Below, in pieces: positions 48,724-60,000 of a stretch of 64,000 nt of DNA. Position numbers and translations under genes: made by a program. The number at the start of each line of letters is the position of its first letter. Position 1 is the first letter of the stretch. The stretch comes from Phorcus lineatus (lineage: Eukaryota; Mollusca; Gastropoda; Trochida; Trochidae): the NCBI GenBank assembly GCA_921293015.1, contig OV121092.1, forward strand, positions 4,780,001 to 4,844,000. The letters run 5' to 3'. The notes under the pieces are model-generated. The model searched no databases. It saw only the letters and a program-made list of their open reading frames with translations, and was not told the DNA's origin.

Positions 48724-49112
48724 TCATTCTTTTCCAACAGAGGTAGTTCGTCATATAGGGGGCGGAAAGTGCAGTGGTTAGCGCGTTCGGCTTCGGATCA
48801 GGAGGTCCCTGGTTTGAATCCCGCCAGGGGCTCGGCAACTTTGTCTGCAGTAGAGAACTGTTCTACACGCAGTCAGGTTTGGGTCCAATGCTACACTGAA
48901 ATTCAGCGCAGTACCACCCATGGTTTGCTAGTTCCAGCCGATGCTCGTAGGTTTCACTGCAATGCATAGCCACAATGATGTTGCGGGCTTTCTCCCTGCA
49001 CTAATACTAGCAGCCGCGATATAAGTGAAATAATCTTGAAATCGGCGTTAAACACCAACTCACCTCCGTCATATATTTCTATGATGGAGCTGCCTCTGTT
49101 GGGAGAGAATGA
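48724..49112 (+). mobile_element. Short foldback element interrupted by a SINE
   Basis: TCATTCTTTTCCAACAGAGG at the left (48724) is the inverse of CCTCTGTTGGGAGAGAATGA at the right (ending 49112). The flanks GTGTTTA (48717-48723) and GTGGTTA (49113-49119) look like a 7-bp target duplication with one change. Unit B has the empty site (ATTGTTTAATTG near 56711-56722). Without the SINE the element is only about 70 bases long. Confidence 0.85.
48749..49075 (+). mobile_element. tRNA-derived SINE with 9-bp TSD
   Basis: The SINE at 48758-49066 has the head GGGGGCGGAAAGTGCAGTGG (A box AGTGCAGTGGTTAGCG), B box TGGTTTGAATCCC, the body CTACACGCAGTCAGGTTTGG and the 3' end GTGAAATAATCTTGAAATCG then GCGTTAAACACC. 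CGTCATATA lies on both sides (48749-48757 and 49067-49075). It sits in the centre of the short foldback element. The 3' end resembles SINEs common in bivalves; that comparison is from memory. Confidence 0.92.
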
Positions 49113-49648
49113 GTGGTTATTTGATATTCAAAATTATTCATCAGTAGTTAAGGTTCAGGTTTGTCAATGGATTCTGAGTACTTTTGGTTTAAATCTATAT
49201 GTGGTTGATTTGAGTGTCTCATTATAAATATAAACATTAAGGGTAAACAAATAATGTTGTAACTAACACAATGATGTATTCACAATATCTCAATAAATAA
49301 ATATGTAAATCACAGTCAGAAAGAGTGGTTAGTAAAGGGTAATTATGCATTGTTCGTGATCATCTGTCTTTGAATAGTCATTATCTGACTTATCTTAAAA
49401 AGAAAGCTTTAATTGTTACGCAGTTTGATAAACACATTTTTCAGTTCTTTTCGTCATAGTATTTAAATCATAAAGTCATTCAGATGTAAGTTCACAAGAG
49501 CAAACAGTCACCAAATAGTGAATTGATGTGCTCTACCGCTCTTTCGAAATCAACGTTAATAAAGCTACCAAAATCGTAAGAATACTTGTCTACGATATCA
49601 ATGAAATACTGACGTAACTCCACCTAAACGTATCCACGTTGCGTTCAC

Positions 49649-49957
49649 ATGACTCGTGACTTGACTAAATTGAAAAGTCTGCTTTCGATCAGATCCATAA
49701 CCGTTGAGGTAGAGGCATCAAAGTTTGTGACGTACAAAAAACCCAATTTGACAGATGCAGAGGAGACACTCGAAATAATTAACATACAGTATGTCAAGTC
49801 TACATGTTGTCTGGTAAAAGTGTTGATAATCGAACCAGCGATATACACAGCGACACCTCCACTACATGTCCACGGTCAAAGTGGCGATTTCTTATACACT
49901 TGGAACATTTGTGTTTTGAAACAGATGTTCAAAATCCGAAGCAATTGTAAACTTTAA
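49649..49957 (+). pseudogene. Open 102-codon block of unit B, broken in A
   Basis: From ATG 49649 the frame gives RDLTKLKSLLSIRSITVEVE, then PNLTDAEETLEIINIQYVKS and IIEPAIYTATPPLHV. The same stretch in A (42340-42658) keeps NLTDGEKTLEIINIQYVKS but has indels and stops upstream. The opposite strand is also open over about 200 bases in B, so the coding strand is uncertain. No domain is recognised. Confidence 0.25.
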
Positions 49958-52900
49958 GGGATAATTGTAAAACATATTGTACCTTACAATTGTTTATAAC
50001 ATTTTAAATCGTAAAGTATAATATTAAGATAGAGGGATCGCAGGTGTAAACATTGGAATATTAACCTCTTCTCAATTACCTGTCAGTATTACAGGTCGGT
50101 GTCATCATGTAAATTGTGTCTAATCTCTCGTTTATGATATAACAGATGGACTAAATGCTGCGACTGGCACATGGGTATTCCGTTAAGAAAAGTTCTATTT
50201 CCACCGTAACGATATTAAAATGGGATATCAAAAGCAATTGAGGACATTATCTTCCGAAAAGTGCTTTGAAAGAACAACATAATGAGTTTGCATACAAATG
50301 AAAAATCTTACGTCATCCTATATTTAAATCACATTTGTACTTTCATGTGTTGATAACCAATGGTACCTTTCATATTAATGTGACAAGTGATATTGTCGTA
50401 AATTCTCCGTAAAATAAGAACAACAATGCTACTTTTCAGTTTATCTAATGTATTCCATTACATATGATTCTACTGGCAACAACATTTAATGTTAATTAAT
50501 TTAGATATTGTGGAATCGATATGAGAACACTATAAAGACATCAACACATTTCCTCGATTATTGACAAATAAATTTGATTTCCTTTTAACTCAGGTTAGCC
50601 CTTTTCAGCATTACGTTAAAGACGAAAACTGATTAAGATACCACATGATTTACCATTTTAAAAAATGCTAGAGTTTGATTTATTAGAAGCTTTGTCTACA
50701 CCAAACAATATTTCAAAAGTACACATTCGTTGGATCTAATTTATGTGCATCTGTACAAGGAATGCTTTTCATCTATATGTCAAATGGTAGACAGTTTATG
50801 ATTCCAGTGCGTGATCAACGATGAAAAAAACCTAATTAATCCTAGGGTTTGGGAATATTTCTTCTCCATTCATAGCGACTAAAACTACTTCGTGTGTCAT
50901 GAATTTATGAAACTAACGGTTCAATAGTCCGACGTCCCTTTACATATACTTGATCCATTTATTTCTTCCGGATTTGATTGAAGTTTTTGAAATAACTCAA
51001 ACGAAAATAGATAGAAGAGGTAATTGCTTTCACTCACAAAAAAGTTTGTCGTATACAAACTACTTTATGGCCTTGATGTTTTACTTTTGAATTAATGAGA
51101 AGTTCTAAGACGAAAGCATATACTTTGAGCATAAAAGGCTACACTTTGTGGACTTTATCGTTAACCATTAACAACATGGTTTGTAGAGGAAAACAATTTA
51201 CTCTTCTTGGCTGATTTACAAGATTGGCCATATTGTTTTGGCTTCAAATTTATTTTTTACTTTTGAATGTTAATGAGATGGTCTACGCCAATAGCCTATA
51301 CTTGTACGCACAAAAGAGTACACTTTAACTCTCGTTAAATGAAAATTTCACCTGTTCATCTTTGAAACTATGTATATTTCTTTGTTATATATTTCTATGC
51401 TCATGTACCAACGTCGGTAGCGTTTTTTGAGAATAAATGAATTTGAAAGAACAGTTTACTCTTCTTGGCTGATTAACAACATATATATTGTTTTGAATTA
51501 AGATAAAACTTAAAATCTCAAGAGAAACGAAAAGGGATAGGGTATTGACAAAGGCAGTTACTAAATCTTAAAATTAAAAGAAAACAGTGCTGAATTAATT
51601 CATTGAGAATGTAATGAAAGATAACGAAAGGGTTGATTTACTTGAAAAAATTCTTGTCCTGACACTTTTGCATGTATTTAGACCTTTATACCCAACACAC
51701 GTCCTAAGACATAGCCTGACCAAGGGGTAATGCGATAGTTTTTTAATGTCTAATGATCAGTAAAAATAGTGGTGGATCACCATTTTGTGATCCTTTCCCT
51801 TATTATTAAAATCCAAAAATATATGGTAGAGAATTATCGTTGTTCATGATAGTTAAATTGTTTGAAAAGGACTGTCAAAATGAATATTTTGCGGAATAGA
51901 ATCCTATCATCCACTGATACTGCACTTGGTGAACGAGGAAGTGTTAGAATGTATAAGCACGGTATCATAAAAGTTGTTAAATATACTCTTTTAAGCTCGG
52001 ATTTTGGTATAACTAGGAAAACTTGAACATTTTTTGTAAGATGATTATGAAAATACTTAAATGAAGTTAAGAGATATTTTACCTAAAAACAATAACAATA
52101 TCTGATTTCAATTCATTCATTCATTTCAAGAAGGAATTACACAACATTAAGATTTCAAAAAGTGTTTTAAGTAAATATACGTGGTAAAAATTTTAAGTAT
52201 GTCTATTGCAAAGTGTATGGAACACGGGAAAAAGATCAATAACAAAGTTTTTTTTATCTTATCGTCATCTGAGTACAAGATATTTACCGTCTTTATATTC
52301 TAAATACCCATCACATTTAAGGTATCATCAGAATAATTATAATGAACTGTAATGTTTGATTTACTACATTTTTTAAAGCTCTAAATGCTCTAATATATGT
52401 TATTATCAGAAACGTTATGGCCACTGTATTATTGGTCTCTTGGCCAATGAAATAAACGCTGTATTGTAATCATAGTGTGCACTATTTTAAGCGTTTGAAA
52501 CAAGTAGTCAAGATAATAATGTCTTAGTATGAGGGAAAGATTTTCAATACTTCAAACTCACAGATTATCCAGTTATGAAGCAGATAAAATGTTCAAGAAG
52601 GTTTCTGGTCCAAATATCATTCCGCCAATTTAACGTAGACGTCACAGGCCCGTGGTAGACGTCTTATAACCATTGACCAGAAGACAAGCTTATTATATTA
52701 TGTCTTGCTGAAACACTTCAAATCTTTCAATCAGGGTATAGTAATGACGTTACGGACTGGTAATTGGTTCATGTATACACAGTTCACAAACAGTTTCCAC
52801 CATTAAGTCTTAATTACAAGGGAAAAAAAGAAAATCAAGATGATTTATTTACACAGGTATTTCGAATGTAAGATTTCATCAAGGGACTAATATTGAGTCT

Positions 52901-54959
52901 TGTAGTAAATTTTGATTAAACGGTTATAAGTTAAACCTCAGAGGAATATAAAAGAAAAAAAATCAATAATAGAGTTGGAAATATGATGAATAGATTTTAG
53001 AGAGGCAATGAAAATGATGCATTATGAGTATCAGGAAAATCATTTGAGCTACATTCAACTGAAATAGATTAAAGGACCTCAGGAATGAAATGTCATATAT
53101 GAACATTTACGACACTCTTTAAGTTATGATAGACAATATGGGTTAACATGAAGATATAATTTGCGTTTTTACACAAATATTTTGAATTGAAATTTCATAA
53201 GAAATTGTGTTGCACAAATTCCTGCAAAATATTTTGCTGTGGTATTATGAGTATCACCTAGAGTTTGAGAAACATGTTTTCTACATCTTCTAATACAACA
53301 TGATGTTAGTATGAAAAATGTTTAACAAGTATATCTTAGGTGAACACCATTCACATTATATTTGCACAAGAATGGAATTTTTTTGTTGTTTTCATTCACC
53401 TGCATTCATTAAAAAAGTAAGACAATGAATTACGTTGTTCATCAAACTAACTGAAATATTTCCTCAAATAGTTTAAGTTTACTAAAAAAGCTAAATTGGG
53501 GGTATTTTATTGAAAAAGCTATATTCGAGGTATTGTCATAGGATGTTGTTAATCGTAACGACTGTAAACCCCTTTATGCCGATAATCAGAAATCAGATCT
53601 AGTTTACTTACTCATTGACTTTTGTGCCAGCAATAATGCTTCATCAGAAAGTTTCTGATCGAAATTAAGAAGTAATCAACGATTCAGATTGATCTGTCTT
53701 GGTCAATATTAACAGTTTCTTTGCAAGAAGGATACAAAAGCTGGTTGTTCTATGTTTACTCGTTGCATTAGTTTTAGGCTACAATAATGTGATTTTTGTT
53801 TTTCAAGAACATGCTAGTCTTAGTCGATGATATGTTTTTTAAGTCAATCATTTTCTATCCAAGAACTATTAAATGGTATTATGTTCAAATTATTCGCATC
53901 CAAACACCCTAATATATATTCAATTACTATTCATTAAGGACCTTCTATTATTGAATATCACAAATGAGATATTCCATATATCATATTATTAGACACGTTG
54001 CATAAGTATTATTATTGAACTTCGCTGAATGTTTTACTGTAGTAGGCTGATGTATGAATTGTTATCTGTATCGTTCTCTACAAGGTAATTGTTTGCTGAA
54101 ACTTTCAGCACTTCCTTTTCTCAAAATAAACATAATAATATGGCTTATTCAAGCTTTAACTTTGATAATGTCTTGCTCATTGGAGAATAAAAGCAGAGCT
54201 AAAGACTAATTATGTTCTAAGGTATGCCTTTTCCTATGAAAAATGTGTTTGTGATGTTTTTCTACGCAGACAGCTTAAGTCGCTTTATTACAAAACAGAA
54301 TTAATGGAGCCTTCTCGAATAGCTATTATTGTCCCCATAGGTATGTCAGTTTTGTCCTCTTTGCAATGAATGTCATGTATTATAGGTAATTGGGAGAGAA
54401 CATTTGTTCGCAAATATATATCTTCTCTAAGTGGAACGTATTAGCGACAATCAACGCCGTGATTTATAAAATAAGTTTTAGTTTTATATATAATACACAA
54501 CTTGAACAATGGTATTTTGTCAGAATAGAAATATTTGCTTCAATCTTAATTAATTTCTTACAGTTAATATTGAAAATGTAAATGTACTGTATAACTTCTT
54601 GAAAGATATCTGAATTCATTTTAAAACATAAAGGGTTTTTCGAACTCATTGCAATAGGAAACACGGGTCCCTGTCTGTGACATTTCATCTTGTATTTTTT
54701 AGAAGAAATCAGAGTATGATAAAGGCTTGATTCACCTTACCCCTTGCCCTCAGCGATGTGAGGGTGAGTTTGAGTGTTGCTTATAGAATTTGAATTTTCA
54801 ACTAATCCGTTACATTTTACATGAATGAATAGAGAACTATTACATTTTATAGATATTCTAATGTATATTAGGTCTAATAATGTGTTTCATATTGATAACT
54901 ATATACGATTATCGCTGTCCTTACCTTTTAGGACTTTGTCTTCTTGATCCGTGAGGCTT

Positions 54960-55192
54960 ATCATTCAGAATTCAAATTAGCTGAGGAGTCTAAATATCAG
55001 ATTATAGCATTAAAGCTCTCTTGCTCCTTTGGAAGTTGATGTAAATAGGCTCGTTTTGTCATTTTCGTATCTGCCTTCTCCTGTGAAAACCCGCAATTCG
55101 TCTTCCAGATGTTTGTTAGCCTTATGAAGTTTCCTTTTCGTATTTCGCTGATGTTTTACCGCCTTCGCTTTGCTTTGAGGTTTTGAAAGCAT
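54960..55192 (-). pseudogene. Lys/Arg-rich frame in unit B with partner in A
   Basis: Minus-strand frame from 55192: LSKPQSKAKAVKHQRNTKRK, then GEGRYENDKTSLFTSTSKGA. In unit A (about 47840-48030, minus) TSLFTSTSKGA is kept with a synonymous Lys change and the frame runs on 18 codons, but upstream is a stop. The two copies are thus broken at opposite ends. No family is recognised, and chance cannot be excluded. Confidence 0.2.
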
Positions 55193-57099
55193 TTTAAAAT
55201 GTTACCAATTTCATTAAATATCACTTCGCTAATGTCGGCGCAACATGACATTCTTTACTCTCTTCCCAGGATGTACATGTAAAGATGACAATCTTATGAA
55301 GTTGGCAATTACGCAAACTCGTTGGTCTTCACTTTGCATTTTCGAGTAATATTTTCAATTTTAACCAGATTAACAATTGTTTTTAATATCAAGTCAGTAA
55401 ACCTGACCAAATAAATATACATTATCGACCTGTCTAGTTCCATCACGACATAACCTCGTTATTGCCCTAATAGAGGACTAATTTCCTTAAAATGAAACAA
55501 AGCAAAGTCATCGAAGGACATTACAGAATTAGACTTACTTGTGTCATTATATTAGTCTGTTTTAATGTGATATGAGCTCTTTCCTTTTGAATGTGATGAT
55601 TATTGATATCATTTATCTCCTTAAGATAGTATTAAATGTCCAAGTGAACGTCATCTTATAGCAAATTTGTTGTAGACAGTTCAAAAGACCTCGGCATAGC
55701 CGAGACTATGTGTCTTCTTTCCAAAGCCGTCAATATTTTTTTCAAGACCTTTTCTCAAACAATACTTAATAATCTTCATCATCACCAAATTAGTTTTCCA
55801 GGTTGTGTGAATTAAATGAGTTATTTTCGACATTTACAAGTAAAAAAACATGATTTAATAAGATTACATTAGTTAAAACAACTATGTTGCATTGCTTACA
55901 AAGTGATAGTTTCTAACAAAGTCAACAATTCACTATTGAACTCATGAAAATTCATGCTACTTCACACTTGACTTTTGTCAAATGATAAAAGCTCATTAAG
56001 GTAAATAGGAATAACAGTTACCATACGATTTTTAAAACAATAAAGTTTATATGAAACATCATTTTTTTCAAAACATCGCATTTACAATAACACCAGCATC
56101 GTCATAGTTATGGTTAGTTTGGACGCTCTTGAAGGGTTTTACCAATGAAATAAGGTTTAAGTTGTGCCTAGTTTTCGAAAATCGTAATTTGGAAGCATTC
56201 ACAATCAGAATGCCAGATATTAGATGAGAGTGTGCAAATGAATTATACAAGTATTACATATATACTACATGCTAATGGTGAGTTTTGCTTCAGCAACAGA
56301 AGTTCTACAGAAAACAGTCAACAGTGGTGAAGCAACGCACCAGAAAGTAACTGAAAGTAAGCCTTAGTAATGACAAAATTGAAACACATAGAAACAATAA
56401 ACAAGAAACAAATATGAATTCCATACTCTTTAAGATGATTAGTCCCAGGACGCATTTTAATGTAATTAGGACTTCCTTGCATATCATTCCAAACATTGAT
56501 TTTTACGATCAGTAAGGCCAAACACTGATCAAATTATGACAGATATTGGTCTCCTATTAGATAATTCTTAAATTTTACCCAAATTTGGGTGAAAACTACA
56601 TGTATACTTGCATCAGAGATTTTATGGTTGCCTCACCGCCTCCATATGGATTCATAGTGAAACATGGTTTTATTCCAGGACTTCTAGTAGAGAAAAATAG
56701 TCGCTGATATTGTTTAATTGATATTCAAAATAATTCATCAGTAGAAACATTCCATTTAGGTTTGTCAATTAATTCTGAAAAAATTTGATTTAAATGTATA
56801 TGTGGTTGATTTTAGTGTCTCATTATAAATATAAACACTAAGGCTAAACTATTAATCGTGTAAATTACAGAATGATTTTTTCACGTTATGTTATTAATTA
56901 AATATGTGTTATCACACTCAGAAAGAGTTGTTAGCAAAGGATAATGATGCATTGTTCGTGACCATCTGTCTTTGAATAGTCATTTAAGTCTAGATTGAAA
57001 ATTCTGACATACTCTTTAAAAGAAGCTGGTTGTGAAGGGCGCTTTGATTATTACGCAGTTTGATAAACACAATTGTTCACTTCTTTTTCTCAATATGGT

Positions 57100-60000
57100 T
57101 CCTGATCTCAATATGGTTCCTGAATACATGAACACATGGTTAAGACACATCAAGGAAGTATTCTGTTTACTGCGCCTGTGCCCTGTTAACTTGGTTTTAT
57201 CTACAGTTTTTTTTATATCAATTCAAAAAGATCTTAATTTGCTAACTAGCATGGGTTATTTTGATGCTGATCCGTAGTATAATTCTTGTCAAAAAACGAA
57301 AATTGTGCAGTAGAAAATTAATTCAGGTGTGTTTACTTCAGAAGAGTAATTGGTTATATGTTTATTTAAAAACATTAATTTGATTTGAAAAATGTAATGG
57401 GTTTGCACTTGTATGTCAGGATTTTTGTTCAAAGATAAATTTGGTCTACAGGAGCACAAGAACATACGTAAGATATGATGCACACATATGATACTCTGAC
57501 ACCACGATTAAGCACACTGGCTAAATAATATCATAAATCAAAATAATTCTGCTCGCATTTATTAGCATGGCATTTCTCAAAAAGTGCCTAATGTTTTATA
57601 TCACCCAATGTAAGATAGTGTTTGCTTGGGAAATTGTATGAAATTAAGATAGATCCATTCGCTCACATTTCGGTTTTTCAATGGTTTGTAACGAACACTA
57701 GCTTTTAGGAAGCCCAATAGAGTTGATTTACCAGACAAAAGGGACACGTGACAAATCAGAATGATCACTACATTATAACGACCACAACTTTAAAACTCTG
57801 AACGTCACATTACTCTATGTGGTGAGACGATTAAACGCTTTGGAGGATAAATTCATGAAAACAGTTAACCCGGACAACCATCTCAAGCTGAATACTTCCA
57901 CTTAACCCAGCGCCTATTAGGGGTGTGGAGGTATGGGTGTCTTCTTGACTTAGCCTTCATTTTTCATTTTAGTGTTCCAGCATTAGTGCTCCTGATCTGT
58001 CATTTCTCTTTGGATTGCAACATCCACGTAATAAATAACAAAAAATACTACATAAAGCACGTTGAATGCTACTACTTACTCAAACACTTCAAGCTTGAGA
58101 TCGATCCTGTGAACATATTTTTGTTTTCTAAGATTGCTACGAATTTAGTGTCATCAAAATTTTCAATGTTGATCTCTATTGAAAGTGACTTATTTGTACA
58201 ACTGGTGCAGTTCACAGCTCTGCTTTTCTATTTGAAGTTGATTTATTGTCAACACAAAGATAAAGTTTAAGGCCAATTAAATTTATCTTATATCTGGATA
58301 GTCCTTAAACGTACATGACACTTTGTAAGGACGGTGAGGGATTATATATATATGAATATCAAAATGACAATCTATCTACTTAACCGCAGACAGAGTTTCC
58401 TTCCGAATGGAGATAGTTAGAATAGATTCTGAACTGTATGAACTTATATGTGACCTACAGTATAAGTGGATGTAATATGAAAATATTCGAGTGACAAGTG
58501 CGTTGTTTGTGTCCGGAAAAGTGCTCACTGTTAAGTCTGACCTATCTACACAATGTATTCAGAGATTGATTCCAACTCTTGAGACGTGTTTGTTTTTATT
58601 TTTTTGAACATTATCACTTCCTGATAGACAATTCCATATCATAGCATTGGACATCTACAGGTTTGATTCACGCATGTACACAGACATTTTATGAAAAATA
58701 TACAAGAGTTACAGTGTTCAACATGGACGACGGAAAAACAAGATCAACAGTGTTTTCTCGCTTAATTAAAAAACCCAAGTAATTGTGTACAAGACACAAG
58801 ACATAAAATGATTTATTTCCTATGAGGGCATTCTCATAGGGATTCATATCTTTAAAATGATATAAATAACGTTCTTTAAATCAAATATTTATAATTTTCT
58901 TTTGAAAATTGTTCAAACAATTCTGATGTTGCACTTCTTAAATTTTTACAAACATTAAGTAAAATGATAAAATCTATACATAAATGGTTTTATGCAAGTT
59001 TTATTAAAACCGAACCAAAACTGCATTGTAAAGAGAAGGATGTTCTATGTGATAACAAGGTAATGATTAAAACCTATCTTTTATGGTTATAAGAGAAAAC
59101 TAAGGATGTTTATCGAGTGTTTATTAAGTGTTTACTCTATTTATGCAATATATTTTCAAAGTTTTCTTCGTGCATTATGCTACCATCATTCTCAAATGCA
59201 ACGATTGGATTATTACTTTTAAGATATTGATTTAATGGTATAACTGTCAATATTCTTTAGGAAATTTACAATATAACTTACCAACTTTGTGGAGAAGTTG
59301 TTATTCAAACGTCTTGTCATGAAATTCAAATGGATAAATCCTTGCGAAATATTTATTGATAGATATAGTCTTATCAGTCTACTCACATTATATATGCACC
59401 TTAGTAGCAAAATCTAATATTCGAGGTTTAATGGTCACGTTTTCTTGAATTTCTGATAGAACGTGCAGACAATTAACAACTTGTAAATATAAGGACTGGC
59501 TTCATTAGATGTTAACCATGACTGGTATGCTTATTCAACATATTGCACTGAATTTAATTATAAAGTAAGAAATCTATCGAAATACCAGTACTGACGCCAC
59601 CTTGTAATTGAAAAACGGAATGACATCCTGATTTATTTCATGAAGGAATAACTTTTCAAATTATTCTGAATTGATCACATTAAGAACACCTTAACGGACA
59701 TATCTCAGCATGGAACGCAATATTCTTCAGAACAATAACTTGTATTTTGACTTCCATGTTATCGTCGCAGATTTATTTAGAAATGCATTGTCCTGAAATG
59801 TGTTAAATTATAATCGATGTTTAGCTCCCCTCACCAAAATAGCTGCAATGAGGAATGAATGCTTATAGATCAGTTTTGGCTGAAATTGTAATCAAAATGA
59901 TCAAAGGAAAAATCTCGTTTATATACTTCTGAAATCATTTCAGCAATGTGAGAAAGAAAGGTGGTGTTCTCCACAGAGTTGTTACTAATTTATCATTTAC

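Larger units (their letters stand above)
42297..49590 (+). repeat. Tandem duplication unit A
   Basis: The unit starts at CTGACGTAAATCCACC and is repeated in the same orientation about 7.3 kb downstream as unit B. The part 42610-47090 is nearly identical to B; 42297-42610 and about 47090-49470 match B with many substitutions and gaps. A carries a MITE (48208-48548) and a foldback element plus SINE (48724-49112) not present at the matching places in B. No intact gene is visible in it. Confidence 0.9.
49609..57090 (+). repeat. Tandem duplication unit B
   Basis: The unit starts at CTGACGTAACTCCACC directly after unit A. The offset to A is 7296 at 42427, 7292 at 42801, 7271 at 44501 and about 7165 at 46872, the steps marking small deletions in B. 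Near-identity holds for about 49905-54255. Homology continues at lower identity to about 57090 (TACGCAGTTTGATAAACACA matches 49420). The interval about 55250-56520 has no clear partner in A. Confidence 0.9.

Noticed and set aside
48769-48969. 66-codon frame on the + strand
   Set aside because: It lies inside the SINE body; the same happens at 13909-14097 and 15777-15977.
57923-58270. 115-codon hydrophobic frame
   Set aside because: The composition follows the AT-rich DNA, with no motif, conserved copy or flanking exon.
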